Source of the DNA: Catellatospora tritici
Lineage (GTDB): Bacteria; Actinomycetota; Actinomycetes; Mycobacteriales; Micromonosporaceae
Assembly (NCBI RefSeq): GCF_019083965.1
Contig: NZ_JAHRCY010000008.1
Coordinates: forward strand, 314,719 to 378,718
Length of the DNA stretch: 64,000 nucleotides
Reading direction: 5' to 3'
Below are positions 24,468 through 32,708 of the stretch, in pieces (position 1 is the stretch's first letter; each line of letters begins with the position of its first letter). The notes under the pieces were generated by a model. The model was not told the origin of the DNA, made no database searches, and was given only the letters and a program-made list of their open reading frames with translations. The position numbers and the translations under genes were made by a program.

Positions 24468-26267
24468 GTGCCGTCCCCGAACCGCTCTGGCCCGAACGAC
24501 CCTGCCCCGAACGACCCTGGCCCGAGACGCCCGGCGCCGGGCCAGCGCTCCCCCGGCGACCGTTTCGAGCAGCCGACCCTGGACGCGATGCTGGCCGATC
24601 CGTTGCAGCTGGATCTGCGGCACACCACGTTCGTGGTGCTGGACCTGGAGACGACCGGCGGGGCCCCGGACGGCGGCGGCATCACCGAGGTCGGCGCGGT
24701 GAAGGTGCGCGCCGGCGAGGAGCTGGGCGAGTTCGCCACGCTGGTCAACCCGGGGGTGCCGATCCCGCCGTTCATCACGGTGCTGACCGGGATCACCACC
24801 GCGATGACGATCACCGCGCCGCCGATCCAGGCGGTGCTGCCGCCGCTGCTGGAGTTCCTGCGGGGAGCGGTGCTGGTCGCCCACAACGCGCCATACGACG
24901 TGGGTTTCCTCAAGGCGGCGTGCGCCGCGCACGGCTACGCCTGGCCCAACCCGCGCGTGGTGGACACGGTCGCGCTGGCGCGCCGGGTGCTGCTGCGCGA
25001 CGAGGTGCCCAACCGCAAGCTCGGCACGCTCGCGGCGTACTTCCGCATTCCCGAGCAGCCCAACCACCGCGCGCTGGCCGACGCGAAGGCGACCGTCGGG
25101 GTGCTGCACGCGCTGATCGCGCGGCTGGGCGGGCACCGGGTGCACACGCTGGGCGAGACCATCGAGTTCGTCAAGGCGGTCAGCCCGACCCAGCGGGCCA
25201 AGCGGCACCTGGCCGAGGGGCTGCCGCACGCGCCCGGGGTCTACCTGTTCCGGGCCCGCGACGACCGCCCGCTGTACGTCGGCACCTCCAACGACATCGC
25301 CACCCGGGTGCGCAGCTACTTCACCGCGGCCGAGCGCCGGGCCCGGATCAAGGAGATGCTGCACGTCGCCGAGAAGGTCGAGGCGGTCGAGTGCGCGCAC
25401 GCGCTGGAGGCGCAGGTGCGCGAGCTGCGCCTGATCGCGGCGCACTCGCCGCCGTACAACCGGCGGTCCAAGCATCCGGAGCGGGTGCAGTGGCTGAAGC
25501 TGACCGACGAGCCGTATCCGCGCCTGTCGGTGGTGCGCGTGCTGGCCCCCGACGGCGCGGCCTACCTCGGCCCGTTCGCGGGGCGCCACGCCGCCCAGGC
25601 GGCCGTGGACGCGCTGCACGAGGCGCTGCCGCTGCGGCAGTGCGCGCCGCGGCTGTCGGCGCGCCGGGCATCGGCCGCGTGCGCGCTGGCGGAGCTGGGC
25701 AAGTGCCCGGCCCCGTGCCTGCTGGCCATCTCCACCGAGGAGTACGACCGCGTCGCCGCCGCCCCGGTCCGCGACGCGTTCAGCGGCGACCCGGACGGGG
25801 TGGTGCTCCCGCTGCTGTCGCGGATGCGCACGCTGTCGCAGGCGGAGCGGTTCGAGGACGCCGCGGCGGTGCGCGACCGGCTGGCGGCGTTCCTGCGCGC
25901 GGCGGTGCGCATGCAGCGGCTGTCGGCGCTCACCGCGATCGCCGAGCTGATCGGCGCCCGGCGCAACGCCGAGGGCGGCTGGGAGATCGCGATCATCCGG
26001 TATGGACGGCTGGCCGCCGCCGCCACGTCCGCGCCGCACGTACACCCGCGCCGGGTCCTCGACGCGCTGCGGCCCACGGCCGAGACGGTGCTCGGCGGCC
26101 TGGGGCCGACCCCGTGCGCCACCCCGGAGGAGACCGAACGCATCCTCGACTGGCTGGAGCGGCCCGAGACCCGGTTGGTGGAGACCAGCGCGGGCTGGGC
26201 GTCGCCGGTGCGCGGCGCGGCGCGGTGGCGTCGACTGACCCAGGCGGTTCCGGCCACGGCGAGCTGA
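24468..26267 (+). CDS. DEDDh exonuclease fused to GIY-YIG (UvrC/Cho-like) endonuclease
   Basis: 599-aa fusion. A Pro-rich N-terminus (~45 aa) leads into a DEDDh 3'-5' exonuclease like the DNA polymerase III epsilon subunit (VVLDLETTG near 57, HNAPYDVGFL, and the terminal HRALADAKAT). A GIY-YIG domain then starts with GVYLFRARDDRPLYVGTSND near residue 257. The UvrC-like N-terminal half continues with FEDAAAVRDRLAAF, a UVR-type helix, near 462. UvrC's RNase H-like second nuclease and HhH domains are absent. The architecture is that of Rv2191-type proteins, probably involved in DNA repair. GTG 24468 is favoured by TAGCGT seven nt upstream; GTG 24459 is an alternative. No ribosome site is seen. 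Confidence 0.9.
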   Translation: MPSPNRSGPNDPAPNDPGPRRPAPGQRSPGDRFEQPTLDAMLADPLQLDLRHTTFVVLDLETTGGAPDGGGITEVGAVKVRAGEELGEFATLVNPGVPIPPFITVLTGITTAMTITAPPIQAVLPPLLEFLRGAVLVAHNAPYDVGFLKAACAAHGYAWPNPRVVDTVALARRVLLRDEVPNRKLGTLAAYFRIPEQPNHRALADAKATVGVLHALIARLGGHRVHTLGETIEFVKAVSPTQRAKRHLAEGLPHAPGVYLFRARDDRPLYVGTSNDIATRVRSYFTAAERRARIKEMLHVAEKVEAVECAHALEAQVRELRLIAAHSPPYNRRSKHPERVQWLKLTDEPYPRLSVVRVLAPDGAAYLGPFAGRHAAQAAVDALHEALPLRQCAPRLSARRASAACALAELGKCPAPCLLAISTEEYDRVAAAPVRDAFSGDPDGVVLPLLSRMRTLSQAERFEDAAAVRDRLAAFLRAAVRMQRLSALTAIAELIGARRNAEGGWEIAIIRYGRLAAAATSAPHVHPRRVLDALRPTAETVLGGLGPTPCATPEETERILDWLERPETRLVETSAGWASPVRGAARWRRLTQAVPATAS

Positions 26268-26343
26268 CCGTTCGGGCATTCCGTGTCCGAAGCGTGTCCG
26301 AATGCATGAAAACTCTTGACCGATCGGCGCCGACGTTCGTTAC

Positions 26344-26349
26344 TAGGCT
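26344..26349 (+). promoter_or_regulatory. putative -10 box of the Rsh gene
   Basis: TAGGCT follows an AT-richer stretch with TTGACC at 26316-26321. The 22-base spacing is longer than normal, so the -35 is doubtful. The predicted transcript would have a ~100-nt leader before the GTG at 26458. Apart from this, the gap 26268-26457 shows nothing recognisable. Confidence 0.35.
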
Positions 26350-26457
26350 ATGGACCGATATCTCGCAATCTCGCGGACGTGTCCCGTCCCGCACCGGGGG
26401 CAGCTGTACCTCTGTTCCGGGCCGGCGACCCTCCGCACGTCGAGGGGGGTGTCCTGA

Positions 26458-28374
26458 GTGGACGCGGACGCGGGGGCGCTGCCGACGGTCCCGGTGGGGC
26501 GGGCTGGAGAGAGCCTGCTCACCACTCGGTTGCGAGCGATGCTGAACTGGTCCGGCGCGCGGGAGAACCCGTCGGACCCGGTGGCCACTCTGATCAAGGC
26601 GCACCGCCGGGTGCATACCGGCTCCGACGCCAACCTGCTGCGCCGGGCGTACTCGGTGGCGGCGCGCATGCACCACGGGCAGATGCGCAAGAGCGGTGAT
26701 CCGTACATCACCCATCCGCTGGCCGTCGCCGAGATCCTCGCCCACCTGGGCATGGACACCACCACGCTGGTCGCGGCGCTGCTGCACGACACCGTCGAGG
26801 ACACCAGCTACACGCTGCCGCAGCTGCGCGCCGACTTCGGCCCCGACATCGCGCTGCTGGTCGACGGGGTGACCAAGTTCGACAAGGCGCACTTCGGCGC
26901 CCGTGCCGAGGCCGAGACGATCCGCAAGATGATCGTCGCCGCCGGCCAGGACATCCGGGTGCTGGTGATCAAGCTGGCCGACCGGCTGCACAACATGAAG
27001 ACCCTCGACGCCCGCTCGGCCGCCTCCCGCGCCCGCATCGCCGGGGCGACCCGCGAGGTGCTGGTGCCGCTGTGCGACCGGCTCGGCATCCAGGCGCTCA
27101 AACGCGAGCTGGAGGACAAGGTCCTGCTCTTCCTCGACCCGGACGAGTACCAGCGCATCGACGCCGTGGTCTCCAACCGGCCCGGGTGGAACGAGTACAT
27201 GGCCGAGGTGGTCGCGCTGGGCACCACCGCGCTGCGCAAGGAGAAGCTGAGCGGCCTGGTGGAGCCCCGGCCCCGGCACTACTACTCGATCTGGAAGGAC
27301 ACCCAGCAGGCGGGCAGCCCGGTGCCGATGGACCTGCCCCGCATCGTGGTGATCCTCGACGGCGACGACCCCGACTGCTACGCCGCGCTGTGCGCCGTAC
27401 ACCAGCAGTGGAAGCCGATCCCGGGGCGGTTCAAGGACTTCATCGCCGCCCCGAAGAACAACCTCTACCGCTCCCTGCACACCACCGTGCTGGGCCCCGA
27501 GGACCAGATGGTCGAGGTGCTGATCCGCACCGACCAGATGCACCGCGCGGTGGAGTACGGCGTCGTCGCGCCGTACCGCTACCCGACCCGACCCTCGCGC
27601 CGCAGCACCGCCCTGAACCTGTTCACCACCCGTGCCACGCCCAAGCCGACGCCGCCGCACCAGCGCCAGCGCGGCGAGCACGCCTGGCTGCGCCGGGCGC
27701 TGGACCTGGAGCAGGCCGCCCCGGACGCGGTGCAGTTCGTGGAGACGCTGCGCTGCGACCTGGCCGAGCAGCAGATCCAGGTGTTCGCCTGGGGGCGCCA
27801 GTTGCTGCTGCCCGAGGGCGCCAGCCCCGTCGACGTGGCGTACGAGCTGGGCACCCGGACCGGCGACCGCTGCGTCGCCGCGACCGTGAACGGCGTGCTC
27901 ACCCCGCTCAACGCGACCCTCACCGACGGCGACGTGGTGGACATCCTGGTCAGCCGGGCGCGCAACCACCCGGGCCCGCGCAAGGAATGGCTGGACTTCG
28001 TCAAGTCGCCCAACGCGCGACTGCGGCTGAGCCGCCGCTTCACCGAGCCCGAGGTCGCCGCCGGTACGGTCAGCGACCGGCTGCAGCTGGGCCGGGCCGC
28101 GATCGGGCTGGCGCTGCGCCGCCACGACCGGGCGCTGGCCGACGAGCAGCGGCTGGCCGACCTCGCCGTGGCGATGGGCTATCCGGATCTCGACACTCTG
28201 CTGATGGCCGTGGCCGAACACAAGATCACCGCGGACACCGTGGTCGACCAGCTGATCGCCAGCGTCGACCTGCAGGGCGACGCGCTGCGCGAGCGGCAGG
28301 CCAATCTGGTGCCGCCAACGCGCGACGGCGGTGACGCGGCGCAGCGCCGCAAGTCGTCTACCCTGTCCAGGTGA
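26458..28374 (+). CDS. RelA/SpoT homologue (RshA-like), no ACT domain
   Basis: 638-aa (p)ppGpp metabolism protein. The HD hydrolase domain (about 60-210) is intact: MHHGQMRKSGDPYITHP, LLHDTVEDT, KLADRLHNM. The synthetase domain (about 240-370) keeps YSIWKD, GRFKDFIAAPKNNLYRSLHTT (RFKD charge type) and VEVLIRT. Its usual DLxxIR reads DLPRIV, and the segment before it is shortened. A TGS domain follows (FAWGRQLLLPEG, about 440-505). The C-terminus is short and lacks the ACT/RRM domain of full-length Rel (about 740-790 aa). It may be mainly a ppGpp hydrolase, like the second Rsh enzymes of Streptomyces (RshA). GTG start after GAGGGGGG. It is coupled to the Nudix gene by GTGA. Confidence 0.88.
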   Translation: MDADAGALPTVPVGRAGESLLTTRLRAMLNWSGARENPSDPVATLIKAHRRVHTGSDANLLRRAYSVAARMHHGQMRKSGDPYITHPLAVAEILAHLGMDTTTLVAALLHDTVEDTSYTLPQLRADFGPDIALLVDGVTKFDKAHFGARAEAETIRKMIVAAGQDIRVLVIKLADRLHNMKTLDARSAASRARIAGATREVLVPLCDRLGIQALKRELEDKVLLFLDPDEYQRIDAVVSNRPGWNEYMAEVVALGTTALRKEKLSGLVEPRPRHYYSIWKDTQQAGSPVPMDLPRIVVILDGDDPDCYAALCAVHQQWKPIPGRFKDFIAAPKNNLYRSLHTTVLGPEDQMVEVLIRTDQMHRAVEYGVVAPYRYPTRPSRRSTALNLFTTRATPKPTPPHQRQRGEHAWLRRALDLEQAAPDAVQFVETLRCDLAEQQIQVFAWGRQLLLPEGASPVDVAYELGTRTGDRCVAATVNGVLTPLNATLTDGDVVDILVSRARNHPGPRKEWLDFVKSPNARLRLSRRFTEPEVAAGTVSDRLQLGRAAIGLALRRHDRALADEQRLADLAVAMGYPDLDTLLMAVAEHKITADTVVDQLIASVDLQGDALRERQANLVPPTRDGGDAAQRRKSSTLSR

Positions 28375-28916
28375 TCCGACGCCGTTCGCCGCTGCGCACC
28401 AGACTCGTGGCCCTCGGCTACGGCGTGTTCTACCGCATCCCGCCGAAGTGGCGGCAGCGGATGGTCAAACTGGCCACGGCCCGCTACTCGGTGGGCGCGG
28501 TCATGCTCATCTTCGACAGCGAGGCCGCCGAGCCGGGCCGGATCCTGCTGCTGCGCCAGCCCCCGGGTCGGGGCTGGACGCTGCCCGCGGGCCTGCTGGG
28601 CCGCCACGAGACGCCGATCGAGGGCGCCCGCCGCGAGACCGCCGAGGAGACCGGCATCGTGCTGCGCCCCGACCAGATCCAGCCCGCCGTGCCCAACGCG
28701 GTCATCCACACCAAGGGGCACTGGGTCGACACGGTCTTCACCGCGCGGGTGCCCGCCGACCGCACCGAGCTCAGCGTCGACGGCGCCGAGGTGTGGGAGG
28801 CCCGCTGGCACTCCCTCGACGAACTGCCGGTGATCACCCCGGCCACGGCCCGGCTGCTGGCGCACTTCGGCATCGGGCCGGACGCGCCCGCCGACGCTCG
28901 GCCGGCCGTCCGATGA
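28371..28916 (+). CDS. Nudix hydrolase
   Basis: 181-aa pyrophosphohydrolase. The Nudix box GX5EX7REUXEEXGU is complete as GLLGRHETPIEGARRETAEE followed by TGI (about residues 80-103). Substrate-specificity residues are not decipherable. The N-terminal 35 residues are basic and amphipathic. It overlaps the Rsh gene (GTGA) and the nucleotidyltransferase gene (ATGA), so the three form one translationally coupled unit. A nucleotide-housekeeping or sugar-nucleotide substrate is a reasonable guess given these partners. Confidence 0.88.
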   Translation: MIRRRSPLRTRLVALGYGVFYRIPPKWRQRMVKLATARYSVGAVMLIFDSEAAEPGRILLLRQPPGRGWTLPAGLLGRHETPIEGARRETAEETGIVLRPDQIQPAVPNAVIHTKGHWVDTVFTARVPADRTELSVDGAEVWEARWHSLDELPVITPATARLLAHFGIGPDAPADARPAVR

Positions 28917-29746
28917 CCGCGTATGCCGCCCCGGCCGACGTCTGCGCCGTGGTGCTGGCCGCCGGGCTGGGCACCCGCCTGCGCCCGCTGACCTCGCTGC
29001 TACCCAAGGCGCTGGTGCCGGTCGGCAACGTGCCGCTGCTGGACCGCGCGTTCGCGCGGCTGGCCGCCATCGGCCTGTCCGGCCCGGACCGGGTCGCCGT
29101 CAACGCGCACTGGCTGGCCGACGAGGTCGTCGCGCACGTCGGCGCGCGGGCCCACGTCAGCGTGGAGGAGCAGCCGCTGGGTACGGCCGGGGCACTGGGC
29201 AACCTGCGCCGCTGGATCGCCGGGCGGGCCGTGGTGGTGCTCAACGCCGACGCGTACGTGGCCACCGACAGCGGCGACCTCGCGGCGCTGCTGTCGGGGT
29301 GGGACGGCGAACGGATCCGGCTGCACGGCGTACGCGCGCACAAGCCCGACCCGTTCCTCGGCTGGAACTTCGCCGGGTCCTCGCTGCTGCCCGCCGCCGA
29401 CGCGGCCGTCCTGGCCGACCTGCCCGCCGAGCTGGCCCGCACCACGTGGCGCCCCGCCGAACGCGCGGGCCGCCTGGAGATCGTCCCGCTGGGCGGCCTC
29501 TACCTCGACTGCGGCACCCCCGCCGACTACCTGACCGCCAACCTGCACGCCGCCGCCGACGCCAACCTGATCGCCCCGGGCGTCGAACTGACCGGCACCG
29601 CCACCAACAGCGTCCTCGGCGCCGGCGCCCGCGTACATGGCAAGGTCACCCGCTGCGTCCTGTGGCCCGGGGCCGAGGTGGCCGCGCACGAGTCCCTCAC
29701 CGACGCCATTCGCGTCGGAGGTTCCCTCACCGTCCCGGCCGGGTAA
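28913..29746 (+). CDS. sugar-phosphate nucleotidyltransferase family protein
   Basis: 277-aa NTP transferase of the GT-A fold (glucose-1-phosphate thymidylyltransferase/mannose-1-phosphate guanylyltransferase-like). The N-terminal nucleotide loop is VVLAAGLGTRLRPLTSLLPK (Lys for the phosphate), VLNADAYVATD supplies the metal Asp, and GLYLDCGTPADYLTANL is the typical end of the catalytic domain. A short tail with a hexapeptide-repeat flavour (APGVELTGTATNSVLGAGA) may form a left-handed beta-helix. The sugar is unknown. ATG overlaps the Nudix stop. It is followed by a dispersed palindrome, not a classical terminator. Confidence 0.86.
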   Translation: MTAYAAPADVCAVVLAAGLGTRLRPLTSLLPKALVPVGNVPLLDRAFARLAAIGLSGPDRVAVNAHWLADEVVAHVGARAHVSVEEQPLGTAGALGNLRRWIAGRAVVVLNADAYVATDSGDLAALLSGWDGERIRLHGVRAHKPDPFLGWNFAGSSLLPAADAAVLADLPAELARTTWRPAERAGRLEIVPLGGLYLDCGTPADYLTANLHAAADANLIAPGVELTGTATNSVLGAGARVHGKVTRCVLWPGAEVAAHESLTDAIRVGGSLTVPAG

Positions 29747-29753
29747 TCATCAT

Positions 29754-29810
29754 CGATCATGAAGTTGTGCCAGGGACACACCGTCGAGCCGTGCCATAAG
29801 TTCATGATCG
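29754..29810. repeat. dispersed palindromic element, copy C
   Basis: Third copy of the GATCATGAAC element, in the same orientation as 6443-6500. Its ends GATCATGAAGTTGTGCC and GTGCCATAAGTTCATGATC are nearly perfect inverse images. It lies just after the nucleotidyltransferase stop, 3' like the other copies. Confidence 0.8.
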
Positions 29811-29835
29811 ACGGACCATAGACAGGAGAGACGGC

Positions 29836-30111
29836 ATGATCACGGCGATTGTTTTGATTGATTGCGCTACTGACGCGATTCCGGAGGTGGCGGAGGAGTT
29901 GGCCAATCTGGAGGGGGTCAGTGAGGTCTACTCTGTGGCGGGCGGGGTGGATCTCATCGCGATCGTGCGGGTGCGGGAGTTCGACCACATCGCCGAGGTG
30001 ATCGCGGGCGGGATCTCGAAGGTGCCGGGCGTGCTCAACACCGACACCCACATCGCGTTCCGGTCGTACTCGCGGCATGACCTGGAGCAGGCGTTCGCGA
30101 TCGGGTTCTGA
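29836..30111 (+). CDS. stand-alone Lrp/AsnC ligand-binding (RAM) domain protein
   Basis: 91-aa protein consisting only of the RAM/effector-binding domain of Lrp/AsnC regulators. The signatures are IVLIDCATDAIPEVAEELANLEGVSEVYSVAG (split across about 5-38), VDLIAIVRV and the C-terminal LNTDTHIAFRSYSR. There is no helix-turn-helix, so it cannot bind DNA alone. Such SraA-type proteins bind amino acids and may modulate Lrp proteins or enzymes. ATG with CAGGAGAG a good distance upstream. In actinobacteria this small gene commonly lies beside the bc1-aa3/trpD region (from memory). Confidence 0.88.
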   Translation: MITAIVLIDCATDAIPEVAEELANLEGVSEVYSVAGGVDLIAIVRVREFDHIAEVIAGGISKVPGVLNTDTHIAFRSYSRHDLEQAFAIGF

Positions 30112-30173
30112 GGCGGCGTGCGCGCGGCGTGCGTCACAGCGGCGGTATCTACCGGGCAGTAACCTCGGCTCGC

Positions 30174-30179
30174 TAGGCT
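30174..30179 (+). promoter_or_regulatory. leaderless -10 box of the alpha/beta hydrolase gene
   Basis: TAGGCT six nt before the ATG at 30186, in an otherwise gene-free 74-bp gap. Confidence 0.6.
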
Positions 30180-30185
30180 GCGACC

Positions 30186-31016
30186 ATGCAGCTGAGCGTC
30201 GACCGTGGCAGTGATCGACTGGCCGTACAGCTCCACCCGGTGGACGACCCGGCCGCGCCGCTGGTCGTGCTGTTCCCGGCGATGGGCGTGCCCGGCGGCT
30301 ACTACAAGCGGTTCGCGGCCAGCCTCAACGAGGCCGGACTCGCGGTCGCCGTGGCCGATCCGCGCGGCAACGGCGCGAGCACGCCCGCGCCCAGCCGGTC
30401 CAGCGGCTACGGCTACCCCGAGACGGTCGACGACGTCGCCGCGGTGCTCGACGCGCTCGCCGAGCACCGGGCCGGACGGCGCACCATCCTGCTGGGACAC
30501 TCCCTCGGCGGCCAGGCCTGCGTGATGCACCTGGCCCGCCGGGGCAGCGCCGACATCGACGGGCTGGTCCTGATCGCGGTCGGGCTGCCGTACTGGCGCA
30601 ACTATCCGCGCGGGCAGCGGCTGGCCGTCCTGGCCATGACCCAGACCATCGGCGCGGTCTCGGCGCTGCTGCGCGTCTGGCCAGGCTGGGGCTTCGGCGG
30701 CCGCCAGGCGCGGGGCGTCATCCGCGACTGGGCCTACTCCTCGCGCTGGGGCCGGTTCCCCGCGGCCGTGTGCACCCAGGAGCAGCTGGCGACGATCGAC
30801 GTCCCGGCGCTGGTCGTCAGCGTGGACAACGACCGGTACACCCCACGCGGCGTCGTGGACCATCTGGCCGGGCTGCTGTCGGGCGCCGCGGTGCGCCGCG
30901 AGCACCTCCGCAGCGACGAGGCGGGCCTCACCCTGAACCATTTCGTATGGGTCAAAGCCGGTGCTCCCCTGGCCGCCCGCATCACCGACTGGCTGCCCGC
31001 ACGCCAGCCCTCCTGA
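30186..31016 (+). CDS. alpha/beta hydrolase
   Basis: 276-aa alpha/beta-hydrolase with an intact nucleophile elbow: ILLGHSLGGQA (Ser near residue 104). The oxyanion loop is LVVLFPAMGVPGGYYKRFA, the acid lies near VSVDNDRY and the His near LNHFVWVKAG. The insertion ~130-200 would form a lid. It resembles COG4757-type predicted hydrolases, with unknown substrate. TAGGCT sits six nt before the ATG, hence a likely leaderless mRNA. The gene stops next to the 19-bp repeat element and is convergent with the P450 gene. Confidence 0.85.
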   Translation: MQLSVDRGSDRLAVQLHPVDDPAAPLVVLFPAMGVPGGYYKRFAASLNEAGLAVAVADPRGNGASTPAPSRSSGYGYPETVDDVAAVLDALAEHRAGRRTILLGHSLGGQACVMHLARRGSADIDGLVLIAVGLPYWRNYPRGQRLAVLAMTQTIGAVSALLRVWPGWGFGGRQARGVIRDWAYSSRWGRFPAAVCTQEQLATIDVPALVVSVDNDRYTPRGVVDHLAGLLSGAAVRREHLRSDEAGLTLNHFVWVKAGAPLAARITDWLPARQPS

Positions 31017-31106
31017 CCGGACCTGGCCTCGGCCCACAGCCGACTCGCACCGGACGCACACCGCCCGCAGAGATCGCGACATCCTGCGGACATCCGTCCC
31101 CACTGT

Positions 31107-31267
31107 ATTTGCTCTGCACCCATTCCCTTGCTCTGCACCCGTCGGCGCAAACGCCTCGACACGACACGCCGCCAAGCGCGCCCATCGCACGGAACGGCCA
31201 GCCGTTGCGCCCGTGGGTGCAGAGCAAGGCCGTGGGTGCAGAGCAAGGCCGTGGGTGCAGAGCAAAT
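31107..31267. repeat. 19-bp-period TTGCTCTGCACCC element, copy 1
   Basis: The 393-bp gap between the convergent hydrolase and P450 genes holds an element bounded by perfect 15-bp inverted ends, ATTTGCTCTGCACCC (31107-31121) and its complement (31253-31267). On the left, two units (31108 and 31127) are 19 bp apart. On the right, three inverted units (31215, 31234, 31253) are also 19 bp apart. GGCGCAA and TTGCGCC flank the central spacer. The remainder (31017-31106, 31268-31409) shows no gene. Confidence 0.85.
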
Positions 31268-31409
31268 GCTGTCGACACCATCACCCACCGGCGGCTGGCC
31301 ACGTTCGCGAGAACGGGAGCCAGAGGCTCGTCAGCTTCGGAGCCACCTCGCCGGCGGCGAACAACACCAGGCCGAGGAGACGCGGCGGCACCGCGTCGAG
31401 ACTCGTGGT

Positions 31410-32609
31410 TCAGCCGTTGGCGACAGGAAGTTCGGCGAAGCCGCGGAAGCCCAGCCGGTCACGACGGACCGACGCCCCGGCCAGGCGCAGCCCCGGCAGC
31501 CGCCGCAGCAGCAGCGGAAACGCCACCTGGGCCTCCAGTCGGGCCAGCGGTGCGCCCAGGCAGTAGTGCGCGCCCGCGCCGAACGACAGCGACGGCACCG
31601 GCTCGCGGTGCGGATCGAATCGGTCGGGCCGGGCATACCGTTCCGGGTCCCGCGCCGCGGCGGCGAGCAGCACCATCACCTCGGCGTCGGCGGTCAGCCG
31701 GAGCCCGTCCAGGACGCCTTCCTGCCCGGCATGGCGCGACGTGGCCTGCACCGGCGGGTCGAAGCGCAGCATCTCCTCGACGTACGCGCCGGCCAGTTCG
31801 GGGTGGGCGCGCAGCTCGGCGGTGAGGTCGGGGTGGGCCAGCAGGGCCGCCAGGCCGTTGCCGAGCAGGTTGGTGGTGGTCTCGAACCCGGCGACCAGCA
31901 GCAGGGCCAGGTGCGCCACCATCTCCGCGCCGCCGATCTGTCCGGCCGCGCCCGCGGCCAGCAGGTCGCTGAGCATGTCGTCGCCGGGATGGGCGCGCCG
32001 ATGCGCCAGCAGCTCGATGAAGTAGTCCTCCAGGTCCACGGCGGCCGCGTCGGCACGGGCCATGCTGTCGCTGTCCCCCGCGAAGACCTCCAGCGCCAGA
32101 GTCAGGTCGTGCGCGCGGGGGCGGAACCAGTCCCGATCGGACTCCGGCACCCCGAGCAGCGTGCAGATCACCGCCACCGGCAGTGGGAAGGCGAACGCGT
32201 CCATGAAGTCGACCGGGCCGGGCCGGTCCATTCCGTCGATCAGGCCATCGACGAGCCGGATCACGTCCGGCCGTAGCTGCGCCACGCGCCGGGCAGTGAA
32301 GGCGGAGCCCGCCAGTCGGCGCAGGCGGCCGTGGTCGGGCGGGTTGCGCCACAGCATGGTCCGACCGAGCCAGCGCCAGGCCGCCGAGGCGCGCCAGCCG
32401 GGCAGCGTACGGTCGAGCACGGTGGAGTCGGTGGCCAGGAACGACGGGTCACGCAGCACCCGGTCGGCTTGCTGGTACCCGGTCACCACGAAGAAGCCCT
32501 CGCCCAGGGCCAGCACCGGTCCGGCGGCGCGCAGGCGTTCGTACTGCGGATAGGGGTCGGCGCGTCCCTCGGTCGTCGCCAACGTCTGCATCGCGGCCAG
32601 TGCGTCCAT
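31410..32609 (-). CDS. cytochrome P450
   Basis: 399-aa soluble bacterial cytochrome P450. The heme-binding loop FGAGAHYCLGAPLAR supplies the axial Cys (about residue 350). The I-helix oxygen motif is LLLVAGFETTTN (about 240) and the K-helix ExxR is in VEEMLRFDPP. Length and motifs fit CYP105/107-like actinomycete enzymes. No ferredoxin or reductase gene and no biosynthetic cluster is near, so its substrate is open. ATG with GGGGAGG upstream. A hairpin terminator between it and qcrB separates the two transcripts. Confidence 0.92.
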   Translation of the reverse strand: MDALAAMQTLATTEGRADPYPQYERLRAAGPVLALGEGFFVVTGYQQADRVLRDPSFLATDSTVLDRTLPGWRASAAWRWLGRTMLWRNPPDHGRLRRLAGSAFTARRVAQLRPDVIRLVDGLIDGMDRPGPVDFMDAFAFPLPVAVICTLLGVPESDRDWFRPRAHDLTLALEVFAGDSDSMARADAAAVDLEDYFIELLAHRRAHPGDDMLSDLLAAGAAGQIGGAEMVAHLALLLVAGFETTTNLLGNGLAALLAHPDLTAELRAHPELAGAYVEEMLRFDPPVQATSRHAGQEGVLDGLRLTADAEVMVLLAAAARDPERYARPDRFDPHREPVPSLSFGAGAHYCLGAPLARLEAQVAFPLLLRRLPGLRLAGASVRRDRLGFRGFAELPVANG

Positions 32610-32648
32610 TCACGCCACCTCCCCGTAGCCGTACCAGGGCAGAATATG

Positions 32649-32685
32649 ACGGGAGGGCAACCGCGTCCTGCGGTCGCCCTCCCGT
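32649..32685 (-). terminator. terminator of the qcr operon
   Basis: A 16-bp stem (ACGGGAGGGCAACCGC with its complement, one mismatch) around GTCCT lies 24 nt beyond the qcrB stop on the minus strand. Confidence 0.75.
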
Positions 32686-32708
32686 GCGTGTGACTGCGTG
32701 CTCAGGTG

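Noticed and set aside
26268..26457. Riboswitch or attenuator in the Rsh leader
   Set aside because: I could not draw any convincing conserved fold; only a promoter-like hexamer is visible.
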